From contig JAQFVV010000017.1 in assembly GCA_028023455.1 (NCBI GenBank), forward strand, positions 5,300,098 to 5,364,097: 64,000 nucleotides of DNA, written 5' to 3'. The position numbers were made by a program, and so were the translations under genes. The DNA comes from Epiperipatus broadwayi. Lineage: Eukaryota > Onychophora > Udeonychophora > Euonychophora > Peripatidae. Shown here in pieces: positions 1 through 12,100 of the stretch. The notes below the pieces were generated by a model. The model was not told the origin of the DNA. It was given only the letters and a program-made list of their open reading frames with translations, and searched no databases. Numbering within the stretch: position 1 is the first letter of the stretch; each line of letters opens with the position of its first letter.

Positions 1-1150
1 CTTTTACAATCTCTTGGAATCCAGTTTAAAATTTCAATTGTCCATCTATTATCATCTCTTCTAGCAATATGTCCAGCCCAACTCCATTTCAATCTTTTAA
101 TTTTTTCAATAAGGTCAGTAACACCTGTTTGTTGTCTTACCCATACATTGCGTTTTCGATCTCTTCTTCTTACTCCCAATATACATCTCTCCATACTTCT
201 TTGAGTGGTCTGAAGTCTCTGTATTGCTCTTCTATTAAGTGTCCAAGTCTCAGATCCATAAGTAAGAACTGGTAAAACGCATTTGTTAAAAACCATCCTT
301 TTCAAACACATAGGCATATTTCCTTTTAGTATCAAGTTATTTCTACCAAAAGCACTCCAGCCAAGTTTAATTCTATGATATAATTTCCTCCATTATGTTT
401 CCATCTGTATTAATAATCTGACCAAGGTATTTGTAACTGTTAACTTCTTCTAATTCTTCATAATCAATCTTTATTTTCATATTTTGAGCAAATCGATTAA
501 ACATTATTTTAGTCTTTTTAACATTTATCTTTAGTCCTACTTTTCTACTTTCATCTGCTAACTCCTGCAACATTTCCTGCAGCTCTGAAGCATTATTTGC
601 AAAAACAACTACATCATCTGCGAAATCTAAATGACTTAAACACTCTCCATTTACTTTCACTTCTTTAGTTTCCCATTTTAATCCACAAAATACTTCTTGC
701 AGCACTGCTGTAAAGAGTTTTGGAGATATGGAGTCACCTTGTCTTACACCTTTCTCAATGTTGATTTTTCCAGTATCATTATGTAATCTAATTGTTGCTG
801 TTGCATTTTTATAAATATTCTTTAAAATATGACAATATCCTGGATCTATACCTCCTGGATCTATACCTTGATGATCCAATGCTTTAATCACTGAAGAATC
901 TATACCTTGATGATCCAATGCTTTAATCACTGAAGAAATGTGTATAGAATCGAATGCCTTTTCATAATCTACAAATCCAAAACATAATGACAACTCATAT
1001 TCGTTTGTCCTTTCTATGACTTCTCTCAATACCTGGATATGATCTATTGTACTAAAACCACTTTTAAATCCAGCTTGTTCTCTTGGTTGGTGGAAATCCA
1101 AAGTTCTCTGTAGACGAGTTGTAATTTATCTTGGTAAAAATTTTATACAG
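1..1150 (-). mobile_element. RTE-like retrotransposon copy, 3' part, truncated by window edge
   Basis: On the minus strand the frame at 1101-373 reads a reverse transcriptase. It has the FVDYEKAFDS block, GVRQGDSISPKLF (fingers/palm) and the catalytic box HLDFADDVVVFANNA with both aspartates, then the YLGQIINTDGN block. Downstream (1-372) is the RTE tail with WAGH and RRD-type motifs, broken by stops. An in-frame tandem duplication repeats SSVIKALDHQGID. The 5' end is truncated near 1150, and the endonuclease domain is missing. Non-functional. Confidence 0.85.
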
Positions 1151-1239
1151 CAGATTATATTGGAGGAAATGGACTTTATATGATTCTATCCCACTTGTCC
1201 TGTATAATATATAATAAAATAATAAAATGAATAATAATA

Positions 1240-1400
1240 AAAAGTATTATAATCCACAGAAGTACTTTCAGTTAATCACTTAACCTTCTTCAAATGTCCT
1301 TTCAATTCAAATATAATGAAAGTCAACTCATAAGGCATCTCTCACGATTCCTGAATTTTAACATTAACAGATTGTCGATTAATTATAAACATTTTATTTC
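1240..1400. repeat. Single arm of foldback repeat H
   Basis: Contains CAGAAGTACTTTCAGTTAA and the CTGAATTTTAA region also present in both arms of the foldback at 27743-28075. Only one arm is present here. Confidence 0.6.
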
Positions 1401-1495
1401 TATTTATGAAAATTACCCTCTTTAATTTTTTTTATGTTATGATTTTCTTTATTATGCCTTCTCTGGATTATAATATTTTTGTCATATATTATTAC

Positions 1496-1897
1496 TGCTG
1501 TGTCCTGTGAGCAGGAAGTAAATAATTGACAAAGGCGGTATTGAGATGGTAAGATAATAGTTTAGTTTAAATAATGTGTGAGCATATTTATAAATGTACA
1601 TAGTCTATTTAAGGCATATTAAAATAATAGAAGGTCATGGCAAACTACACTTAATAAACCCTAGTTCTGCTTTTGGAGATACAGAGGCAGAATTCTGTGA
1701 CTTACATTAATACCCGAACATATAGGTGAGGATCTGGGGGTTTATATAGCCCTCAAGATGTCTGGAGCCTTTACAAGCATTACCAATATGGTGTTTTTTA
1801 CATACCCTTGGTATTTTTTACCCACTTCACCATATATGGCATTTTTTTTATATTTCTCTGAACTTATAAGTCAATTATGCAACTCTACGACCTAACG
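1496..1897 (-). mobile_element. Solo LTR, copy 1
   Basis: Reverse complement starts near GTTAGGTC and ends GGACACAGCA. It carries a TATATAAA box followed by CCCC, and the GACTATGTACATTT and GTCAATTATTTACTT blocks. It aligns along its whole length to the + strand copy at 20961-21269, with an extra stretch in the middle. No internal retroviral-type genes adjoin it, and I see no clear target duplication. Confidence 0.65.
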
Positions 1898-1992
1898 ATA
1901 TTGCTATATTTATTACATATTTATTGTTACAGTTATCATTATACATAATTACTGTACAAGGTTATTATATTTATTCTACACAATTATTATAC

Positions 1993-2438
1993 CACTAAAC
2001 ATCACATGATCACCATTTCTTATGCTTACTCAAGCAATGGCGCAATCCTACCTAATAGGATAGTGGTCGTTATACTTATTAAAGAACCAAAGAAACCCAA
2101 ATATATGGGTACTGACTGAGTTCAGATATATATATGACTATATAAATTAATGAGCTCGGATTGAAAATATTATTATGTTCTCAATTTTAGACTCATAGTT
2201 TTGTAGTTATGTAGAGATAAAAGGTGGCTTCTGGAGAGTTGCATTAGATCCTAAGATCTAGGTGCAGTGTTCTCAGATCCAAGGCTTGTCACTGATGAAA
2301 GCCACAAGCTAGAATCTAATCTGGGGATATTGAATGATAGGCACTAGATAGGGATTTTATGCATAAACCTTCTTGCATCCATTGATTATTCTGGCTTGCA
2401 CTGAGTGGTGCTACTATATGGAGAGTTTTGCCTGTTTC
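1993..2438 (+). mobile_element. Family A element with 13-bp target duplication
   Basis: Starts CACTAAACATCACATGATCA and ends AGTTTTGCCTGTTTC. It is flanked by identical ACAATTATTATAC at 1980-1992 and 2439-2451. The middle has the decayed hammerhead CACTGATGAAAGCCACAAGC...CTAATCTGGGG (near 2290-2325). A duplication of this length suggests retrotransposition rather than cut-and-paste. Confidence 0.75.
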
Positions 2439-2798
2439 ACAATTATTATACATTTATTGTGCACATAAATTCATTGCTTGATCTTGAACACTGCAATTAC
2501 TGTTATATTTATTATTATTTTTGATTAAAATATTTATTGTATACTGATTTTATTTTATTTATATGTATATATAGAGAGAGACCTTTTATTATTATTTCAG
2601 TTACGAACTTCATGTATGAATTATCATTGTTGAATACGTCAAAATTTATCAGAAAACAGCTTTCCAAAGAAATCATTATAATGGTGCTTCAAATATTTCA
2701 AACTTCATATATAAATTCAAAACAGTATTATTTGAAATAATAAACTTGTCTCTTTTTTTTTTTTGTCTGCTATTGAAAAGTTAATAAAGCTAATTACA

Positions 2799-2935
2799 TA
2801 TATTAAGGCTATAACCTTAAGACTATGCGCCTAGCTGCGACAGTAGGGACCTCTATAAATCTTAAGTGCAAGATTTATAGAAGTCCCTACTGTCACATCT
2901 AGGCACGTAGTCTTAAGGTTATAGCCTTAATATAT
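2799..2935. repeat. Palindromic foldback element
   Basis: Two arms of about 60 bp (start ATTAAGGCTATAACCTTAAG) pair almost completely around a short centre at CTTAAG. It sits 140 bp upstream of SLC25A26 exon a, within the intron, and could form a hairpin in the pre-mRNA. Confidence 0.8.
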
Positions 2936-3078
2936 ATGACTTAGGTAATGAGTATGTGTTTAACAAATTATTAATTACAACTTTAAAGCTAAGTATATGA
3001 TATATATTTTAGAAGATTATACATTTATTACAATTCTTTTCAATGTCATTAATTTATATCATTTTTCTGTTCATTTAG

Positions 3079-3126
3079 GGTTTCTATGGTTTATATAGAG
3101 GATATTTTAGCACAGTTATGAGAGAG
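3079..3126 (+). CDS. SLC25A26: SLC25A26 exon a
   Basis: Sixteen codons, phase 0 at both ends, after TTTAG and before GTTAGT. It encodes GFYGLYRGY...STVMRE, the end of the second carrier repeat before the fourth transmembrane helix. It matches the family block EG-I-x-GLYRGY. It is the first exon of the gene inside the window. Confidence 0.9.
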
Positions 3127-6100
3127 GTTAGTAAATAATATATATCATTATTGTTAGTGTGCCTATATATCAAAACTCATATTAATATCAAGGTTAAATA
3201 ATAGTCATATGAATATGTCTATATTTTATTTATGCTCCCATTGACCTGGCTTAGAATTTTTTTATGTCTAATATAATTAAAAAATGCATTTTGTTTACAC
3301 TGTATTCTTTTTTAATTATTCTCTAATAAAAAAATCACTTAAGAATATAGAATAAGTTTAAAAAAATGTAAAACATCTGAGAAAAAATGTATAACAATTG
3401 AAAATATAAATTAATAAGTAGAATAACTACTCTTTCTTATTGCATTGCTAAATGTTTACCACATAATACACATGCTTTATTTACCACCCTCTTTTACAGT
3501 TTACAGCTTCGATTGCCCCAGCAATCTTCTTCAGAACTTTTCTATCTCTTAAATAAAGCATTGTGTAACTGTCGTAAAGTGCATGGATGATTTAATATTA
3601 TATGGTGAAATTATAAATTATGATAATACTACAAATAAATGATCTGTTTATAGTCAAAATAAGAGTCATAGATCACATGATCCTATTCTCTTAAGCTTGT
3701 AAGTTATAACTTACAAGCTTAAGAGAATAGGAGTCATGTGATCTATGACTCTTATTTTGACTATTTATAGTCTCTGCCTTAAGTTTTATGCGATGTTGTA
3801 TTGCTAAGACTACTAATATATGGTATGGCTGAAGATCTATCAGCCCCATATAGCTATTTGAATTGGATAGCTGGGTTTGAATACATGTAGGTGTCTGAAA
3901 ATTTCAGATCTTCCATTCAATAGGTAACTTTTATTTAAGTGCTCGGCCTTGGGTTGGTATTTTTAGATCTACTACCTGAACCTACCCTGGCACCTGTCTG
4001 AGGAGTGCCAAAACACGAACCTTGGTCAGGGGTTGGGGGGGGTTCCTGACAGAGATATTTTAAATGCTGGCTCTGGCTACGCATTTATCACAAAGCTTGT
4101 TGAGGAATTAAATGATCTGTTTGTTTTGTTATTTATTTATTTATTTTTTTGGTATTTTATTTTATTTTGTTTTTTTTTTTAAGTAAAAGTCTTTAATAAA
4201 TAACAAAATATTATATACATAAAGAAAAAAAAAAATATTGACCAACAATAATTACTTTGAATACATGATAATATATTCATGTTGGCAAAAAAACGAAGGT
4301 TGGCAAAAAGATACATTGGAAGTACAATTGTAGAAAGGGCCATCATTACACCTGCATTAATTTTACCTAAATATTAATTTTATTAAGAAAATGTAAGTTA
4401 TATTTTGCTCCATGATGATAATATCAAAGGACAATTCAATCATAGAAAGGTGATTTTAATGGTGCTGGAGTGATACATGGTAACTACTTTAATTAGAAAT
4501 GCTACCTTTATATCTTTTGGTAAAGTCTGGCGATGACATTGGTTGACTTGGAGTAGGAAAAAACTCATGATAAGTTAATCTTATTTTTAATATCTTTTCC
4601 ACCATTCATCAGTAGTTAAGTTAATTACTGTTGTGTACTTTAAAATGAATTTATCTGAGTACTAATAAGTTAAATGAAAAAAAAGTAAGTCGAGAGAAAC
4701 TAACGATAGTAATAATTAATCAACATTTATTAACCTTTGAACAACGTAAACTATATATAAAGGACAATTAACATTTTAAGTATTTATAAATAAGATCAAT
4801 AGTCTTCTCCTTTGCTGATTAGTATTTTCAATTCTCCCTAAGGCTCATTATTAACTATATTCGAACTCAGTCAATATTATTTTTAAATCTAGTTTACAAT
4901 ATTCACAAGTTGACTGATACTCACAGTTCACCTTCTGATCAATCCTATAGAGCCCGTCAGATGTATGTAAATAAAATAAGATCTGTGCAATCTGTTTGTT
5001 GCCCTAAGCAGCTATTGGCATCTATAGAGGTTTGGACTTTGGGATCTAATCCCTTGTTGCAGAAAAGTTCACCACTTTCCAGACTGCTGTTCCCTTTGGA
5101 TCTTATTTGCTCCAGTCAAATATATTACTACAGCACTAACAACACCAGGAATATTGCAAGGGAAAAAAAACTGCCGCTCTCTTCTGCACTAACCCTGATT
5201 TTATTAGTGATCGCAATCTTTTATCATTTCCTGTTTCTGCCCTAAATTTCCTATGATAAAGATCAATCTAATTCCAACATATTTTTATTTGCACATCTGT
5301 CTTTCCTTTTACTGCAATTAGTTTCTTCAATCTCCATTGTATGAAGTCATTTTTCATTATCATTTCACTTAGTCAGTTTTACACATTTGCTCTCTGCTTT
5401 ATGTATACAATGTTATCTTTTCACAAATATTTTAATGTAACATACATTTGCTAATTAAATTATCATTTTACATGTACTTTACCTTTAAGCAATCTACTTT
5501 CATTGCTCTTTACTTAAAATAACATTTCTATATTTAAAATTTCTTTGTGTTTTTTTCTATTTTGTTTTTCTGAAGTCATTAAGTATGGCTTCCTATCTTA
5601 TACATTATTAAACTTAATAAATTCATATTTTTAATCAAATGTAACAATTACAATTAGTGTAAGATCTTCCATTAGTTACCCATTTAAATGCCCTTCTCCC
5701 CCCCCCACCCACTTTCTTAGGGAAAGAGAAATAGATTTGAAAATAAAATGTACATGATCATGAATCGAGATTAAGTTGTCTCTGAATAAACCTACTTATC
5801 AATAGATCAACGGTTTTTGAAATACTTGATGATTTGTATAAAATTTTTCTCTCAACGAAGAAAATATAGTTCATTAGTTGAAAAGGTTGCAAGTTCTTCT
5901 ACATCACACAATTCGTTAACACCATCACAATTTATCAGTTTCATTTTGCTCTTAGCATGATAACGATTATGTATGCCCTTTTTATTATTATTATGCAAAA
6001 TTATACAGTGATAATCAAATTAATCAAGATGAAAACAATTTGTATTCTTTTCTGTAGCCAATTAATAGCCATATATTTATAATTATCATAGGAGTATCAT

Positions 6101-9100
6101 TAATTAACTCATTTGATTCATTTTTTTAATACTAAACTTCCATAAATTACATGGCAATGCATAAGACATATCAGGTATTAACTCAATGCTAATTCGGATG
6201 AATTATTTAGCATTTTTATAAAAGTTTTTTAATTAATAAAAGATATTGCATTCTCAACTTTTGATACATAATAAACCTGCTTTTTATTCAACATCTCTAT
6301 GAGTGATTAAGACCTTTTTCTTTTAAATGATATATTATTGTTTACAAAACCTTTTAATTAAAATATTCTTCTAAACTGAGTAGTATATATATATAATAGT
6401 AAGAAAATCAAGTCATACATCACATGATTTAACTTAAATAGCTTGTACTACAAATGTAATACCATGAGCGTGCTAATAGCTCTAAGCAAGCTTTTCCAAT
6501 AAATGCTGGAAGAGAAAGCATTTAAAATCAATCTAGAATTATCCCTATTTTCAAACTGGTTTCGAGCTGATGGCTCTCTTCAGGGATAATTCTAGATAAA
6601 GAGTTTAAATGCTTTCTCTTCCAACATTTATCAGAAAAGCTCGTTTAGAGCTATTAGCATGGTCATTATGCTTTATGCTTTTAATGTTTATATTATATAT
6701 ATATAATCAAAATTACCCCAAATTCATAACTCAATTAGTCTAGCCAAAAAATAAATTTTAAAACAGTACCACTGGTTTCACTGCTACAAGCAGACTTCTC
6801 AGGTGTAAAGAACTACAAAATAACATATTTAAACTAAACATTATCCACACTTCCACTTATTTCCAATGAACTCTTAAATAAATTAATTGCTTCAGATTCA
6901 TAAATTTTTAATAATAAAAATTATTTAATTCTTTTTATTTCTTTTTCTCAAAAGAAGATATCCTTAACCTCATTAAAATTAATAGGGTGGCCCGTTTCTT
7001 TTTTATGAATATATAAAGCAAAACTAAGATATTTATTTCTAACCCTACTTTTATGTACCTTTATATTCTTTTATTTAAGTAGAGTTAGAAGTAAATATCT
7101 TAGTTCTGCTTTATATATCCATGATGAAGCTAAGATTATCTTCTTTAATAGAAATGAAATAAAAAGAAGAATTAAAGAATCTTTATTATTAAAAATTTAT
7201 GATTCTTAAGCAATTAACTTATTTAGAAATTCTTTTAATATTAAGAGTGTATAGGAGGTAAGTGGAATTATGGATAATGTTTAGTTAAAATCTGTTATTT
7301 TGCAGTTCTTTACATTTGAGAAGTCTGCTTGTAGCATTGAAACCATTGGTAGTGTTTTAGAGTTTATTTTTTTGGCTAGTCTGCTTGAGTTGTGAATTTG
7401 GGGTAATTTTTATTATTTATTGACTAGTTTAGCTTTATGCTTTTAATGTATATTATTACAAAGAAAGCAAGACATATGTCACATGACTTAATTTAACAAG
7501 CTTGCATTACAAATGTTATATATAGAGCTTGCAAATAAGCTCTTAACAAGCTTTGCAGAATATCCCCAACCCCAGACTAGTTTCTGCTACTGGCTTCCTC
7601 TGTGAGGTGCTAGTTAAAATAATTAGTCCTCATTTTTGGCAAACCCTTAATTTAGTCTAACTATCAGTGTATGCAAGCTCACTGAAGAATCAAAGAGCTT
7701 TCACAAATATCCATTTTTTTTTTGCAAAAACATTAACTAGTGGAAATTTAATGATGTCCACCGGAAAATTTTCTGACAAATTAAATTTGATCAGAGATTT
7801 ATAAGCTTGTAATATGTTTCAATTATGATTAGTGGATGGTTTAATTTTTTTAATCATGCATTTTATAACTTCTATTTTCCCGATGAATATTAGCTACTGC
7901 AACAAATATATCACATTCAGATTTAAATTTTGAATATTGTATAGCACTGTGAGTTATTCTAATTAAGTTGTTGCTTTTCCTATCATTGAATGTTGTATTT
8001 TCTTGATTATTCATTCATCTGGGAATCTTTTTATATTATATTATATTATTACTGCAAAAATATATATTAAACTTACTATCACCGCTGTTAACAAACTTTT
8101 TAACAACTACAATAAGAATTCTTTTTTTTTTTAAATATATGTCTAATAATTGAATCCAAACATCTTATATATTTTCCTTATTTTCTTTTTAAAAAGTTTT
8201 ATTTCTTCTTAAACCATCTATACATATTCACATCTTTAACACCGTTTCAGTTACTATTTCTTGTAGTCATTTCCAAGGATTTATATTAATGGTATACACA
8301 TTTTTATTTACTATTAATTTTATTTGTAGTAATAATAATGTATAAATATATAATTTTATAGATCCTTGAAAATGACTGCAGAAAAAAAGTGGTCGCAATG
8401 TTGGGTGTTAAAGATGTCAATATGTATATGTGGTTGATAAGAAGAAATAAAGTTTTTTAAAAAGAAAAGAATGAAAATATATAAGGTGTTTGGATTCAAT
8501 GAAAAGAACATTATACATTATTACTGTCCTTATTTTCATTATTACTTTTGTTGATGGAAGAATTATTTTCAGTTCATCTTAAGTAATACTTTGTTTTTAC
8601 AAATATCATGCCATAGATCTTACAAAAGTTTATGTAAAATATTTTTTGTAACTGTAGGAATTTTTATTCCAAAATGATCAAGAATACTGTTATATAATTT
8701 ATCCTGTGCTAATTTTTTTCCTTGTCTTCGTTGTTTTTATTCAAGCACAAGTTTTGTTCAGCAGATTCTATCTATTGTACAGCTCTTATTTTTTACTTAT
8801 TGTTTCACATTCGGCACAAAAATTTGTGATAATATAAAAGTTTTGATAAACATTTTGTCAAGAATTACAAACAACTGTTAGTAATTGTTATATTTATATA
8901 AAAAGAAAAAGTAAAGTACTCTGGAAGAAAATACACCTGGGTCTCATTTTATGCAGTAGATAGGTTCCTCAGAAAACACGCACAAAAATAGACTTATCTT
9001 GAAAAATGGGGGATATGTTCCAGTAATTTTCAGAAATCACATAAAAGCAAAGCTGCAAGGAAAAATTACTTTAAAATTCGCATTAAAAAAATAAGAAAAT

Positions 9101-12100
9101 AAAGTATGACTAATAAAAAATTTCAAATATTTGAAAAAAATTAATACAAGACAAACTTTTTTTATTAACTACAGTATTTAATTTTACATTTTTTCATACA
9201 TATTTTAATCATTACTGCTATTTGAGAATATGCATTCGTTTGTGAATCAGATCCGTGACGTGATGTACAACTAGCGCCACTTTCAGTCTTGTACTGTGTT
9301 AATGGTTTTCTATTTTTATATTAAAAAATGAGATCGCAATCAAAACAAAAAGATTATACATTATCATTAGAAAGATTATTTTCAGTTTAAAAATTAATAA
9401 AATCTTCGTTATTTATTTTAACAATCTAAAAAAATTTTTATTTCTGTTAAAGCTAACAAAATACGTTTTAAAAGTTTAAAATTTTTGAATATTTATTGCG
9501 ATATTTTTATACATAAGTATAAATCTATTATTAGTATTTACTCATTAGTATAAGTAGATTATTTATATAGAAGCTAAGATTCTAAATACAGCTTCAGCCA
9601 TATTCACATTAGCTGCTAATATAATGTTATATTTTTGAAGAAAAAAAAAGTATTTCAAGTCAAAATAAGTTATTAATAATTTAAATTTCTTGATATCTAA
9701 TAAATATAGTGAAATATGAAAGATATTAAGAAGAAGCATGAATCGCATTAAAATAATCCACATAAAACGAGACCCAGGTATATAAGAAATAATTATAGAG
9801 AAAAGACTGTTTAAAGAAATAAAATCAAAAGTCTAGTTATTTGTTAAGAAGAAATAATTAATTACAGAATTTTGAAATGTTAAAGTCCGGTTCATTAATT
9901 ACCGAAGTACTACGAGTAAAAAAAAAATGTAAACTAAAACATGAAAAGATTTTGATTGTGATTAAATTAAAAGACACTAATTAAATCTTTAAGTCAAGAT
10001 TTAGCAAAGATAATGTAATAAAATGTGCAGTGATATATAAATAGGGAGAATTTGTTGCTAAGACAGTTACGTATCTTCGTTGCTGTTCATGGAGATGTTC
10101 TCTGTTGTCAAGTATTTTAGCGGAACAAGATCACTGTGAGTGTTGGTCACAGTCATTGAGGAATTCCTATCCCAGGCACCAGTTACCTGAAGATTAATGA
10201 GACGGCTAGGATTCCATACAGATCATCCTGATCTTATTATTATTTTTTATATACCTGAAAAGACTCGTAGAGGAATTACTATCAGAAGGTAATATTACTT
10301 CATTTTGTTGGTTAGACTATTAATGAATATGGTGGACTCAGAAAAGTAGAACTGTTTCTAATGAAATACATTTATATGTTTAGATGTGCAAGACAGTATT
10401 GCTATTGAATGCTAAATATTAATGTGAATTTCCCAGTGGTTTATATAGTTTGTCTGTTTATTCAATAAATAAATAATTTTCATTATATTGGGTAGTTGAA
10501 TTTATTTAATTCCCAGTTATCATATTTTGCTGTGATGATAACAGATACATAGCAGTAATAACAACCAAAAATAACGTAGATCAGTAGATCACATAAGATT
10601 TTGGATGGTATTATTCTCCACTTTTCTTCAGATGTTGCTGCCCTGGCCAGTGGCAGTGCTAGCATAGGATTTGAACTTATACCTTTAGATTCTTGAATAT
10701 CGAATTTTAAGACAACACTCTAACCAACAGCTATTTTGTTTAACGCAATCTACTAACCTGCATTGTCTTAATATGTTATTGCTAACAGGTGTTTATATTT
10801 GGAGAAGTTAAAACAAAATTTAAAATTTGTCAATAAGTCTCTTTAAATATTTCTGATATTAAAAAAAACATATTTTTTCACCTACGAAATTCAGAGTTTC
10901 CTGTTACTTAGCCATCCAAATACTTACCCAGTCTGATATTACTTAATGCCCATACACAAAAGACCTTTTCAATTTGATAACAAAAATTTATTTCTTAAAA
11001 ATAATTGTAAAATAATAATAATATATTAATCAAATGATAGGCAAGAAATTTAAAATTTATTTATTGTTTTATTATTATTATTAAAATAAGAATGCTTTGT
11101 TTATGCTGTGTCCTGAGGATCTCTAAAGATCAGTCAGGGAGCTAAACAAATAAACAATATATTTTGAAATGTATTTATAATAAGATACATTTAACAAATG
11201 ATAAGGTGGTAAAAACAACATAAAATGGCAATAGCTCATCAACATTCATATGCTGTTTATCTTCCTCGGGTGAAAACAGTCCTGTTCCACACCAGGAGCA
11301 ATCCAATTAAAATTTTTGTCCTTTCAAATCAAAGTCTCCTGAAACACACAAGAGCATATCAAATTTCATGCTTAGAACAAAACCATCAAAGTTCGCAACA
11401 TCAATGCCCATTTTGGCATGCACAATTCGTGCATTATATATTAATCATCTCCACCTCCAACTTCTCTCTCATGGCCCTTCCAAGATTCAGCTAACTACTC
11501 CTCACTGGCAATAACCCTTTCAATACACAAACGAGCAACTGCCTTCTGACTGCAACCACTCCATTTTAGACCCATTTACTTCCAGTCAATTCACTAGTCC
11601 ATCATTGACCATTCCCCACTGCTGATCTGTTATCACCTCAAATCAACAGTAACCCCTCTTGTCCAACCACCCTAGCCACTTCATTCCTCATTCTCCAGAT
11701 ATATACGATCTAATTTGTATGCAACTAGCTTTATTTGCATACAAATTCTATTCTCCAGCAAATTTCTAGAGTAAATTTCTCCAATAAAGGGAATGTTATT
11801 AAAGTGAAGAAATCTGTGTATTTGCAAAAATAATCTTTTACTTACATATACAGTTTTATACACATGGACATTTCAGTTTATCATATATTTACTATTTATT
11901 CTTTCTTCATACACACACCTTTCTTGGCTATCATGAGTAGTCTATACTAATGGGCACTTTTTTAAAAAAATTCTTTGTAATAGGAGTAATTAGATAAATA
12001 ATTTATGGACATGGTATTTTTCTGTATATGAATGGCAATTATTCAAAATAAAAATAATTAATATTTGTATAAACACATTTTAATATATATATGTTAATTA

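Noticed and set aside
1-3078. Search for upstream SLC25A26 exons
   Set aside because: No phase-compatible segment encoding the preceding carrier block was found; the stretch is RTE, LTR, family A and palindrome sequence.
4910-5245. Open frame of 111 codons (+)
   Set aside because: No recognisable domain; it may be a decayed element, but I cannot name one.
9880-10270. Possible LTR with TATATAAATAGGG
   Set aside because: No second copy in the window, and no TG...CA ends or target duplication could be fixed.
11225-11494. Open frame of 89 codons in a GC-richer patch
   Set aside because: No domain and no splice or start support.
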